From NCBI GenBank assembly GCA_041397765.1, contig JAWKWA010000019.1:11838-75837 (forward strand): 64,000 nucleotides of DNA, written 5' to 3'. This DNA comes from JAWKWA01 sp041397765 (GTDB taxonomy: Bacteria > Pseudomonadota > Alphaproteobacteria > Rhizobiales > Hyphomicrobiaceae). Below the pieces are notes generated by a model. It was given only the letters and a program-made list of their open reading frames with translations, was not told the DNA's origin and searched no databases. How positions within the stretch are numbered: the first letter of the stretch is position 1; each line of letters begins with the position of its first letter. The position numbers and the translations under genes are program-made. Shown piece by piece: positions 33,628 through 42,604 of this stretch.

Positions 33628-34815
33628 TCAATTGCCGTCGGTGAAGCCGTAGGCAGACAAGGTCGCCAGCGCGTCGCTCTCGGAGGTGAAGCCCGAGGCG
33701 ACCTCGCCCGAGCCGGCCGACCAGCCGCCGACGCCACCAGCCCCCGCGGCCATACGCCCCGAGCTGTCGAGCGACCCGGCCGAGGCCGTGGCGGTGGCGG
33801 CGACCGGCCTGCCACCCTCGTAGCGACCGTCGGCAGTCATCCAGCGGCCCGAGCGCTCGGCGGCGATGGCCGAGGACAGTGTCGGATCGCGGGAGGGATC
33901 ATAGGCCAGATCGATGCTCGGATCGGGCGTCTGCGCCGGTCCCCGGGTCTTGCGGCCGGGCACCACCACACGCTCGGAGGCGAGCTGGATCTCCGAGGCG
34001 CGCGCCGCGAACACCTCCGGCGTCGGGCGGACAAATTGCGGACAGGCCGCGGTCGGCTTCGGACGGACGCCGGACTGCACGAACTTCGCATTCACCAGAT
34101 AGCGGTTCTCGCAGACGTCGACCGAAGGCGGCACACGGGCGATCTCGAAATAGTCGTAGCCTTCCTTCAACTGGCGCCAGAACTTCGTCCACTTGCCCTT
34201 GCTGTGCCGCCGCATGTTCTCCTCGCTCATGCGGAAGGGATAGGCGTGCACGTAGATCGCTTCCTGGCCACCGGTGAACGACTCGCGCATCAGCCCGTAG
34301 ATCTCCTCGATGAGACCATCGGTCATCGCGTAGCAGCCGGCCGAGCGGCAGTCGCCGTGGACCATCAGGAACTGGCCGGAGCGGTTGTGCGCCCGGTCAT
34401 AGGCGTTGGGGAAGCCGATGTTGAAGGAAAGATAATAGCTCGAATTCGGGTTCATCTGACCTTTGGTGATCGTATAGAACCCTTCGGGCGCCTGCTTGTC
34501 GCCCTGGGCGACCTTGGGACCGAGCTCTCCCGACCAGGCGCAGATCGGGTAGGTCTTGAAGTGGTAGTAATGCCCGTCGTCGCGGAGCTTCCACACCTCG
34601 AGCTCGGACTCTTCCTTGAAGATGCGGATGAAGATCGGCGCATGGGCACTCATGCCCTTGTTGCCGAGGAGATGCATGGCATCCTTGGACAGGGGCCGCA
34701 TTGCGGGCGGCACCTCGTCCATCTGACTGCAGGCCACGCAGAACAGCGTGACGGCCGCAGCAAGCATGACGCGGTACATGAGCTTGCTCTTGTTGGCCAA
34801 TCCGGCTTTCATCAT
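33628..34815 (-). CDS. L,D-transpeptidase (YkuD) family protein, probable lipoprotein
   Basis: 395 residues from ATG 34815; the longer open frame to 35076 adds unconserved sequence. Residues 1-30 carry a basic start, a hydrophobic core and VACSQM, an acceptable although not perfect lipobox, so it is likely lipid-anchored in the periplasm. The YkuD catalytic motif is MVHGDCRSAGCYAMTD (His, Ser, Cys; about residue 170). The last 150 residues after CENRYLV are Pro/Ala/Gly-rich and probably disordered. It would form 3-3 crosslinks or attach proteins to peptidoglycan. Its neighbours are not cell-wall genes. Confidence 0.88.
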   Translation of the reverse strand: MMKAGLANKSKLMYRVMLAAAVTLFCVACSQMDEVPPAMRPLSKDAMHLLGNKGMSAHAPIFIRIFKEESELEVWKLRDDGHYYHFKTYPICAWSGELGPKVAQGDKQAPEGFYTITKGQMNPNSSYYLSFNIGFPNAYDRAHNRSGQFLMVHGDCRSAGCYAMTDGLIEEIYGLMRESFTGGQEAIYVHAYPFRMSEENMRRHSKGKWTKFWRQLKEGYDYFEIARVPPSVDVCENRYLVNAKFVQSGVRPKPTAACPQFVRPTPEVFAARASEIQLASERVVVPGRKTRGPAQTPDPSIDLAYDPSRDPTLSSAIAAERSGRWMTADGRYEGGRPVAATATASAGSLDSSGRMAAGAGGVGGWSAGSGEVASGFTSESDALATLSAYGFTDGN

Positions 34816-35232
34816 GCGCTCAGCCTCGCCCCGGCAGACGGCGCCCGTCCTCTCAACGGTCGCCGCGAACCTCTCGAGCAATTGCCGGGTAGACCCCAGT
34901 CCCCGGAACGGATGCGCCGGCGACCAGGCTCTCCCCCTCTTGCGGGAAGCGCGGCCGGAGCATCGATTCGTCAACCTTAATACAACGTAAATGGGTCGCC
35001 CGGTACTCCCCGCCGATCGGCGGAAATCCGCGCGCAACCCTTGTCGCCAAGGAGGAGGGCGGCTCTTGGGCGGCAATGTGGCGATTGTGGGAAACCGCGG
35101 AAATTCAAGCGCTTATTCCCAAATCCGGCAGATCCGGACGGGCTCCGGAGCCTGCCGGCACAGGTCTTAACGATTCGTTCAGCACGATCGCGGATGGCGA
35201 TCGCCAACGCCCCCGGAGACGGCGGGCCCGGC
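34816..35232. other. Gene-free interval upstream of the L,D-transpeptidase gene
   Basis: About 417 bp between the accA stop and the transpeptidase start, both on the minus strand. It includes an AT-richer stretch around 34975-34992, fitting a promoter for the transpeptidase gene. I see no gene, strong hairpin or repeat. Confidence 0.4.
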
Positions 35233-36186
35233 TCAGGACGGCCGACCGATCTGCATGAATTTCTCGTGCCGCTGCCGGCGGATTTCCTCGCGCTGCATGC
35301 CGTCGAAAGCCTTGAGCGCCTCCTCGAGACGGTCGCCGGTCGCCTCGATGGCCTGCTCGCTGTCGCGATGGGCGCCGCCGACCGGCTCGGGAATGATGCC
35401 GTCGATGATGCCGAGACGCTCCAGGTCCTGGGCGGTGATCTTCATGTTGGTGGCGGCGTCGATGGCCTTGGAGGAATCGCGCCAAAGGATCGAGGCGGCG
35501 GCTTCGGGCGAGGCGACCGTATAGATCGCATGCTCGAGCATCAGCACGCGGTTGGCGGTGGCGATGGCGACCGCACCGCCCGAGCCCCCCTCACCGATCA
35601 CCACGGTGATCATCGGCACGCCGAGCTTCAGGCAGCAGTCGGTCGAGCGGGCGATGGCCTCGGCCTGGCCGCGCTCCTCGGCATCGACGCCCGGATAGGC
35701 GCCGGCCGTGTCGACGAAGGTGACGACGGGGAGCGAGAAGCGGTCGGCGAGTTCCATCAGACGGACCGCCTTGCGATAGCCTTCGGGCCGGGCCATGCCG
35801 AAATTGTGCCGGACCCGCGTCTCGGTGTCCGAGCCCTTCTCATGGCCGATGACCACGACCGAGCGGCCGCGGAACCAGCATGGGCCGCCTATGATGGCGA
35901 GATCCTCGCCGAAATAGCGGTCGCCAGCGAGCGGCGTGAAATCCTGGAACAGGGCTTTCAGATAGGCGCTGAAATGCGGTCGCTCGGGATGTCGGGCGAC
36001 CGCCGTCTTCTGCCAGGGGGTGAGCTTCGTATAGATATCGGCGAGCGCGGAGCGAGCCTTCTGCTCGAGCTTGGCGACCTCGTCGCCGATCGCGACGCCA
36101 TTCTGGCTCTGGGTCAGCGAACGCAGCTCCTGAACCTTGCTCTCGAGCTCGGCGACAGGCTTCTCGAAATCGAGATAGGTACGCAT
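35233..36186 (-). CDS. accA: Acetyl-CoA carboxylase carboxyltransferase subunit alpha
   Basis: 317 residues, normal AccA. MRTYLDFEKPVAELESKV is the typical start (ATG 36186), GHEKGSDTETRVRHNFGMARPEGYRKAVRLME and FVDTAGAYPGVDAEERGQAEAIA form the crotonase-fold acyl-CoA and oxyanion sites, and GEGGSGGAVAIATAN follows. With AccD it transfers carboxyl from biotin to acetyl-CoA to make malonyl-CoA, the first step of fatty-acid synthesis. The gene is downstream of xerD on the same strand, 174 bp away. Confidence 0.96.
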   Translation of the reverse strand: MRTYLDFEKPVAELESKVQELRSLTQSQNGVAIGDEVAKLEQKARSALADIYTKLTPWQKTAVARHPERPHFSAYLKALFQDFTPLAGDRYFGEDLAIIGGPCWFRGRSVVVIGHEKGSDTETRVRHNFGMARPEGYRKAVRLMELADRFSLPVVTFVDTAGAYPGVDAEERGQAEAIARSTDCCLKLGVPMITVVIGEGGSGGAVAIATANRVLMLEHAIYTVASPEAAASILWRDSSKAIDAATNMKITAQDLERLGIIDGIIPEPVGGAHRDSEQAIEATGDRLEEALKAFDGMQREEIRRQRHEKFMQIGRPS

Positions 36187-36360
36187 AGGTGGTCTCGTCC
36201 TCACGCCGATGGCGGCGGCTGGGTCCCGTTGGGGCGCCTGTCGCGGCCAGTATCGGGCGGACCTTTGCGGCCGGGTGCGGCCAGAGTCAAGTTGGCCGCG
36301 TGCCGCCGGTACGGGCGCCATGGCGCTCCGCTTCGGCGAAACGGCGCGGCGGCGCGTCCC

Positions 36361-37290
36361 TCAGCTCGCGACCCGGGCGAGCGGATGATGCTCGTTCACC
36401 ACCCGTTTCAGCCGTTCCTCCAGGACGTGGGTATAGATCTCGGTCGTCGTGATGTCGGCATGGCCGAGCAGTTTCTGGACGGCCCTCAGATCGGCGCCGC
36501 GATCGAGCAGATGGCTGGCGAAGGCGTGGCGCAGCACGTGAGGGGAAAGCCGGGCGGGATCGATGCCGGCCTCGAGGGCGAGCTCCTTCAGCTCCTGGCC
36601 GACGCGCTGGCGGGTCAGATGGCCATCGGCCCCGCTCGATGGGAACAGCCAGCGCGAGGGGCGCGTGCCGGGCGTCCGGGCCGATGCCTCGGCGGCGAGA
36701 TAGGATGCGAGCGCGGCGCGGGCCGGGGTATTGAGCGGCACGAGGCGCTCGCGCCCGCCCTTGCCCTTGATGGTCAATAGCCGGTCGTCGCCCTCGAGGA
36801 CGCGGCGCGGCAGGCCGACCACCTCGGAAATGCGCATGCCGGTCGCATAGAGCAGCTCGATGACGGTCTGCAGCCGCAACGCCGGGAGATCGCCCGGCGA
36901 GGCTGCGACCCGACGGGCGGCGGCGGCGAGCAGACGGTCGACATCGGCGACGGACAGGGTCTTGGGGAGTGGCCGCTCGCGCTTGGGGCCGGCGAGGCGG
37001 TCGGCCGGGCTCTCGGTGATGACGCCCTCGGCCTCGAGGAAGCGCATGAGCTGACGGACGGCGGAGAGCTTGCGCGCACGCGAGCTCGCCTTCAGCCCGG
37101 CGCGCGACAACTCCTCCAGAAAGGCCCGGATGTCGGCAGGGCTGGTGTCGTCGACGGTGCGGCCGCGATCGCAAAGAAAGCGGGCGAAGGCGGACAGGTC
37201 GCGGCCATAGGCGTCGAGCGTGTTGGCGCTGGCACCGCGCTCGGCGGCGAGCGTGTCGAGATAGGCGGCGACCGCGTCCTCGATGTCCAT
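36361..37290 (-). CDS. xerD: Site-specific tyrosine recombinase XerD
   Basis: 309 residues, ATG 37290 after CAGGAGCC. The N-terminal SAM-like core-binding domain (YLDTLAAERGAS...YGRDLSAFARFL) is followed by the catalytic domain with Arg in ATGMRISEVVGLP, Lys in IKGKGGRERLVPL, the HxLR box SPHVLRHAFASHLLDRGADLRAV, HADITTTEIYTH with the second His and the Tyr nucleophile. With XerC it resolves chromosome dimers at dif. Its length and housekeeping neighbour accA favour the chromosomal recombinase over a phage or island integrase. Confidence 0.93.
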   Translation of the reverse strand: MDIEDAVAAYLDTLAAERGASANTLDAYGRDLSAFARFLCDRGRTVDDTSPADIRAFLEELSRAGLKASSRARKLSAVRQLMRFLEAEGVITESPADRLAGPKRERPLPKTLSVADVDRLLAAAARRVAASPGDLPALRLQTVIELLYATGMRISEVVGLPRRVLEGDDRLLTIKGKGGRERLVPLNTPARAALASYLAAEASARTPGTRPSRWLFPSSGADGHLTRQRVGQELKELALEAGIDPARLSPHVLRHAFASHLLDRGADLRAVQKLLGHADITTTEIYTHVLEERLKRVVNEHHPLARVAS

Positions 37291-37711
37291 GCCCAGGCTC
37301 CTGACGGCGCTTTGCGCTGGTCGCGGCGCTTCCCCCATGGACCCGGCCGGCACACCGCGCCGGGCAGCGGGGGAGGACTGCCAAGTTACTGATTCGCGGG
37401 GGCTTGCGGGTTAACGATGCCGGCAGACCGACCGGCTCGACGCGGACCGAATGCCGATCGCGGGCTTGAGATCGAGGCGCACCCCCTCTATCAGGGGGGC
37501 GTGTGAGGCGGGCCGGGCCCGGAACCCTCGGTCGCGGGTCTGAGCTGGCTGTCGACACATCATGTGCGTATGCGCGGAAGCCATGACGCAGGAGCCCCCG
37601 CGCTGATCGGAGCTCGGCTCGCTCCCGGCCACGCCGGCGGTGCCGAGACGCTGAGCCGGATGCCCCGCTCTGCCCGCAAGCCGCGACTGCAAAGCAGCCT
37701 GAGGAGATGCC
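37291..37711. other. Divergent intergenic region, xerD / ornithine cyclodeaminase homologue
   Basis: 421 bp without a gene. A small hairpin CCCCCT/AGGGGG lies at 37482-37498, and a partly symmetric stretch TGTCGACACATCATGTGCGT at about 37550-37569. Promoters for both divergent genes must lie here, but I cannot place them. Confidence 0.35.
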
Positions 37712-38674
37712 ATGCCGATGCGAGCGCCGATCGTCCTATCGCTCGCCGAGATAAAGCGCGCGCTCGAGGGCTACGATCCACTGCCCGCCATGGAGCTGGC
37801 GCTCAGCGCCTGCGCTGCCGGCCGCGCCGTGACGCCACCGGTCGGCGAGTTGCTGTTCGACGAGCCGCGCGGCGATGCCCAGATCAAGTTCGGCATGATC
37901 CGCAACGCCGAGAGCTTCATCGTCAAGGTGGCTGCGGGCTTCTACGACAATCCAAGGCGCGGCCTGCCGGCCAATTCAGGCGTCATCCTGGTGCTCAGCC
38001 AGAAGACGGGACGCCCCCGCGCCATTCTCATCGACGAGGGCTGGCTGACGGCGCTGAGGACGGCCGCCGCCGGCGCCGTCGCCGCCCGCTATCTGGCACC
38101 GCGCGCCATCGAGGCGATCGGCGTCATCGGCACCGGTGACCAGGCCCGCATGCAGCTCGACGTGCTGCGCCGCGTGACACCGGTGCGCAACGTGGTCGCC
38201 TTCGGGCGGAACCGCGACACCGCCGGTCAGTTCGCCGGCGCCATGGCCGGCCTCGGCTACGAGGTCGCCCTCGCCGACAGCGCCGCCGAGGTCGCGGCCC
38301 GGGCGCAACTCATCGTCACCGCCACGCCGGCAACCTCGCCCGTGCTGAAGGCCGCCGACATCCGCCCCGGCACGCATATCACCGCGGTCGGCGCCGACAC
38401 CTCCGACAAGCAGGAGCTCGATCCTGCCATCCTCGCCCGCGCCGCCATCGTTGCGACCGACAGCGTCGCCCAGGCGCTGAGCTCGGGCGAGATCCACCAT
38501 GCGCTCATAGCCGGTCAGATCACGGCGCGTAAGCCGGTCGAGCTCGGTCATGTCATCATGGGATCGGCAGCCCGGCGGACGAGCGACGACCAGATCACCG
38601 TCGCCGACCTGACGGGCGTGGTGGTCGAGGACCTGATGATGGCGGAGGCGGTGCTCGAGGCGATCGGCGGCTGA
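37712..38674 (+). CDS. Ornithine cyclodeaminase/mu-crystallin family protein
   Basis: 320 residues, ATG after GAGGAG. IKFGMIRNAESFIVKVAAGF holds the substrate-binding Lys, ALRTAAAGAVAARYLAPR is the family helix, IGVIGTGDQARMQLDVL the NAD-binding loop, and GADTSDKQELDP carries the catalytic Asp. Family members make proline from ornithine, or oxidise or reduce other amino and imino acids such as alanine and ketimines. The FAD oxidoreductase 85 bp downstream suggests a joint role in amino acid or imino acid oxidation; the substrate is not resolved. Confidence 0.88.
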   Translation: MPMRAPIVLSLAEIKRALEGYDPLPAMELALSACAAGRAVTPPVGELLFDEPRGDAQIKFGMIRNAESFIVKVAAGFYDNPRRGLPANSGVILVLSQKTGRPRAILIDEGWLTALRTAAAGAVAARYLAPRAIEAIGVIGTGDQARMQLDVLRRVTPVRNVVAFGRNRDTAGQFAGAMAGLGYEVALADSAAEVAARAQLIVTATPATSPVLKAADIRPGTHITAVGADTSDKQELDPAILARAAIVATDSVAQALSSGEIHHALIAGQITARKPVELGHVIMGSAARRTSDDQITVADLTGVVVEDLMMAEAVLEAIGG

Positions 38675-38759
38675 CAGGGGAGGGGTGGAGAATTCCTCGA
38701 CCGTCATCCGGCCAAAGCCAGCGACTACCACCTCCTGCAGAATGGCAGCGGAGCGGACG

Positions 38760-40079
38760 ATGGCGATGGATGGTGCCTCCTTCTCGGGCGACCGGCGGTT
38801 CTCCGGTGCGGTTGCCACCCCCTACTGGTGGGAGGCCTGCCCGCGGCCCTCGCTGCCGTCGCACCCCTTGCCCAAGAGCGTCGACGTTGTCGTGATCGGC
38901 TCGGGGTATACGGGGCTCTCGGCCGCCATCGAGACGGCGCGGGGCGGACGCTCGACGCTGGTTCTGGAGGCCGAGGCGGCGGGCATCGGCTGCTCGACGC
39001 GGAATGGCGGGCAGGTCTCGACCTCGATCAAGCCCACGTTCGGCGACCTCAAGGGCCGCTTCAACGAGGATCTCGCCTTCCGCATCCGGCGCGAGGGCAT
39101 GAACGCGCTCGCCCATGTCGGCGAGGTGGTGGCGCGCGAGAAGATCGACTGCCATTTCGGCGTGACCGGACGGTTCCACGCCGCGCACACACCGCGCCAC
39201 TTCAAGGAGCTGGCCGACTTCGCCGAGAACCAGCCGAAGGGGCTCGAGGTGCCGATCGAGATCGTGCCGCGCGCCGAGGTCCGCCGCGAGCTCGCCTCCG
39301 ACCGCTATTTCGGCGGCGCGATCATGAAGAAGCACGCCCTGCTCGATCCGGCGAAATATCATCAGGGCCTGCTCGACACCGCGATCAAGGCCGGGGCGGG
39401 CGTCGCCGACGGCACGCCCGTCACCGCCATCGAGCGCGACAGCCGTGGCTTCCGTGTCCTGACGGCGCGCGGGGCGGTCGCGGCACGCAACGTGCTCGTC
39501 GCCACCAACGGCTATTCCGGCCCGTTGTCGCCCTGGCACCGGCGCCGCGTCATCCCGATCGGCAGCTACGTGCTGGCGACCGAGCCGCTGCCGGAGGACC
39601 TCGTCAGGACGCAGATCCCCAACGACCGGGCCGTCAGCGACACCCGGCGCGTCGTCGTCTATTTCCGCCGCTCGCCAGACGGCCGGCGCATCGTGTTCGG
39701 CGGACGCGCCGCGCTCGGCGAGAAGAACCCGCTGAAGGTGCTGCCGCGGCTGCACAGGATGATGGTCGACATCATGCCCGATCTGGAGGGCACGTCGGTC
39801 ACCCATTGCTGGGTCGGTTTCGTCGCCTACACGTTCGACACGCTGCCCCATATCGGCGTCAACGACGGCATCCACTATGCCATGGGCTATTGCGGATCGG
39901 GCGTCTCGCTCGCCAGCTATTTCGGCACCCGCGTCGGCCAGCAGATCCTCGGGCTGAAGGATGGCGCGACCGCGCTCGACGGCATCGCCTTCGAGACCCG
40001 CCCGCTCTACTACGGCAAGCCCTGGTTCCTCGCGCCCTCCGTCGCCTATTACCGCACCCTCGACCGGCTGGGGCGATAA
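38760..40079 (+). CDS. FAD-dependent oxidoreductase (DAO family, PuuB-like)
   Basis: About 439 residues; ATGs at 38685, 38742, 38760 and 38766 are in frame, and I chose 38760, since TPYWWEACPRPSL then follows a short leader as in homologues. Motifs: VVVIGSGYTGLSAAIETARGG (FAD), CSTRNGGQVSTSIKP, NVLVATNGYSGPL, and the C-terminal YAMGYCGSGVSLASYFG. It resembles gamma-glutamylputrescine oxidase and related amine oxidases. It is most likely co-transcribed with the ornithine-cyclodeaminase homologue and convergent with the acyl-CoA ligase gene 10 bp later. Confidence 0.87.
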   Translation: MAMDGASFSGDRRFSGAVATPYWWEACPRPSLPSHPLPKSVDVVVIGSGYTGLSAAIETARGGRSTLVLEAEAAGIGCSTRNGGQVSTSIKPTFGDLKGRFNEDLAFRIRREGMNALAHVGEVVAREKIDCHFGVTGRFHAAHTPRHFKELADFAENQPKGLEVPIEIVPRAEVRRELASDRYFGGAIMKKHALLDPAKYHQGLLDTAIKAGAGVADGTPVTAIERDSRGFRVLTARGAVAARNVLVATNGYSGPLSPWHRRRVIPIGSYVLATEPLPEDLVRTQIPNDRAVSDTRRVVVYFRRSPDGRRIVFGGRAALGEKNPLKVLPRLHRMMVDIMPDLEGTSVTHCWVGFVAYTFDTLPHIGVNDGIHYAMGYCGSGVSLASYFGTRVGQQILGLKDGATALDGIAFETRPLYYGKPWFLAPSVAYYRTLDRLGR

Positions 40080-40089
40080 GGCTCCGCCC

Positions 40090-41709
40090 TCACCCTTCCC
40101 TGGCGCGGTCGCGCAGGACGTATTTCTGGATCTTGCCGGTCGAGGTCTTGGGCAGCTCGGTGAAGACGACGTGCCGCGGGCATTTGAAGCCAGCGAGCAG
40201 GCTGCGGCAGTGGCCGATGATGTCCTCTGCGGTCGCACTCGTGCCCGGCCTCAGCTCGATGAAGGCGCAGGGCGTCTCGCCCCATTTCTCGTCCGGCTTG
40301 GCGACGACGGCGGCGGCATGTACGGCGGGATGCTTGTAGAGCGCATCCTCGACCTCGATCGAGGAGATGTTCTCGCCCCCGGAGATGATGATGTCCTTGG
40401 AGCGGTCCTTGAGCTGGATGTAGCCGTCGGGATGCATGACGCCGAGATCGCCCGAATGGAACCAGCCGCCGGCGAAGGATTCCGCGGTCGCCGCCTCGTT
40501 CTTCAGATAGCCCTTCATGACGATATTGCCGCGGAACATCACCTCGCCGAGCGTCTCGCCATCGGCGGGCACCGGGGTCATGGTCTCGGGATCCATGACG
40601 GCGAGCCCCTCGAGCGCGGTGTAGCGCACGCCCTGGCGGGCCTTCAGCCGGGCGCGCGCGTCGCCGGGCAGCGCCTCCCAGCCACTCTTCCATTCGTTGA
40701 CGACGGCGGGGCCATAGACCTCCGTCAGCCCGTAGACATGGGTGACGTTGAAGCCGGCGTCGGCCATGCGCGCCAGCACCGCCTCGGGCGGGGGCGCGGC
40801 CGCGGTGATGAACTCGACGCGTCCGGGCAGCGGCCGGCGCTCGTCGTCCTTGGCACCGAGCAGCGTCGACATGACGATCGGTGCGCCGCACATATGCGTG
40901 ACGCCATGATCGGCGATGGCGTCGTAGATGGCCTTCGGACGCACCCAGCGCAGGCAGACATGGGTGCCGGCCAAGGCCGAGATCGTCCACGGGAAGCACC
41001 AGCCGTTGCAGTGGAACATCGGCAGCGTCCACAGATAGACCGGGTGGCGGCCGAGATTGGCGGCGGCGAGATTGGCGTAGCACATCTGGTGGGCGCCACG
41101 GTGGTGGTAGACGACGCCCTTGGGATTGCCGGTGGTGCCGGAGGTGTAGTTGAGGGCGATGGCGTCCCACTCGTCGCCCGGCATCACCCAGGCGAATTCG
41201 GGATCGCCCGCGGCGAGGAACGCCTCGTAGTCGAGCGTGCCGAGGCGCTCATGACTGGGAAACTCCGGATCGTCGTAGTCGATGACGAGGGGGGCACGGC
41301 CGCGGCGGCGAGCGCATCCTTCATGGTGGCGGCGAACTCGCGATCGGTGATCAGCACCTTCGTCTCGGCATGGTCGAGCATGAAGGCGATGACGGTGGCA
41401 TCGAGCCTCGTATTGATCGAATGGAGCACCGCCCCCGTCATCGGCACACCGAAATGGGCTTCCAGCATCGCCGGCACGTTCGGCAGCATGACCGACACGG
41501 TATCCCCCTTGCCGACACCGTGGGCGGCCAGGGCGGAGGCGAGGCGCCGGCAGCGCGCATGGAAGGTCCGGTAGTCGGCATGGGCGCGGCCATGGACGAC
41601 GGCGAGCCGGTCGGGAAAGACCGCCGCCGTCCGCGACAGGAGCGTCAGCGGCGTCAGCGGCTGGAAGTTCGCGGCATTCCTCGACAGGCCGAGTGTCGTA
41701 TTTCGACAT
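40090..41709 (-). pseudogene. Acyl-CoA synthetase (AMP-dependent ligase), two indels
   Basis: Start ATG 41709 (MSKYDT). A first indel a few codons in shifts to the frame with NAANFQPLTPLTLL and MLPNVPAMLEAHFGVPMTGAVLHSINTRL. A second at a run of six C (plus-strand G run 41289-41294) leads to VIDYDDPEF and the rest. A seventh C restores the frame. The core has LNYTSGTTGNPKGVVYHH (P-loop), GLTEVYGPAVVNEW, GWFHSGDLGVMHPDGYI and TSTGKIQKYVLRD with the catalytic Lys. Length about 540 when joined. It activates a medium/long-chain or methylthio-type acid; the substrate is unknown. Conservation suggests an intact gene with sequence errors. Confidence 0.87.
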
Positions 41710-41957
41710 GAAGCGCGCTCGGTGGGTTGGCGGGTTGGCTGGGCTCGGATCTGCCGGCCTGCGAGCGATCACGCGGGCCGACGGCGGCTGATGATAGCGG
41801 GCGGCGGGCGTCAGTCCAACGGAATGGAGAGGACGGGACCGACCTCCCGGCGCCGGGAAGTCCGCGCCCGGGCCTCTCCCCTTGGGCGGGCGGGCGTGGC
41901 TGCGCTATAAGCCGGCACGCGCCGGGGCGCGGCGCCACATGCCAGGGAGGTATCGTC

Positions 41958-42468
41958 ATGGTCGAGGTCGGAAGGAAGGCCTATCCCGTCTCGTGGGACC
42001 AGTTCCATCGCGATGCCCGCGCGCTCGCCTGGCGGCTCGCCGAGAAGGGGCCGGGCGGCGGCGGCTTCGAGGCGTCGTCTGCATCACCCGCGGCGGGCTG
42101 GTGCCGGCGGCGATCGTCGCCCGCGAGCTCGGCATCCGCCTCATCGAGAGCGTCTGCATCGCCAGCTACCACGACTACGACACGCAAGGCGGTCTTCAGG
42201 TGCTGAAGGGCGTCGGCGAGAGGGTGCTGGCGATCGGCGACGGCCGGGGCCGCGGCGTCCTCGTGGTCGACGACCTCACCGACACCGGCAAGACCGCGAG
42301 CGTGGTGCGCGAGATGCTGCCGAACGCCCATTTCGCCGCGGTCTACGCCAAGCCGCAGGGCGTACCGGTGATCGACACCTTCATCACCGAGGTTTCGCCT
42401 GGATCTACTTCCCCTGGGACATAGGCCTCGCCTATCAGGAGCCGATCGCCAAGGGAACGCGCGGCTGA
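41958..42468 (+). pseudogene. gpt: Xanthine(-guanine) phosphoribosyltransferase, two indels
   Basis: ATG 41958 after a strong GGGAGG. YPVSWDQFHRDARALAWRL is the Gpt N-terminal signature; the frame then shifts near 42077 (one missing G) to VVCITRGGLVPAAIVARELGIRLIE and VLVVDDLTDTGKTASVVREML (PRPP site). It shifts again near 42398, where about seven bases appear missing before WIYFPWDIGLAYQEPIA. Joined it is about 168 residues, the family size. It salvages xanthine and guanine to their nucleotides. The last gap removes a few codons of a normally conserved segment. Confidence 0.85.
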
Positions 42469-42604
42469 GCGCTCGGCCCCCGCCTCCCGCGCGGCCGGGG
42501 CGGCCCATCGGCGCATTATCCTCTTGCCAATTGCCTCCGGGCGGACGCGGGTGTTCTTTGAGGGGAACGACCGAGGCGAGGACGAGGACCGGGCAAACGG
42601 TCCG

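Noticed and set aside
36361..37290. Tyrosine recombinase as sign of a genomic island
   Set aside because: Length, motif content and accA neighbour fit chromosomal XerD; no tRNA or direct repeats flank it.
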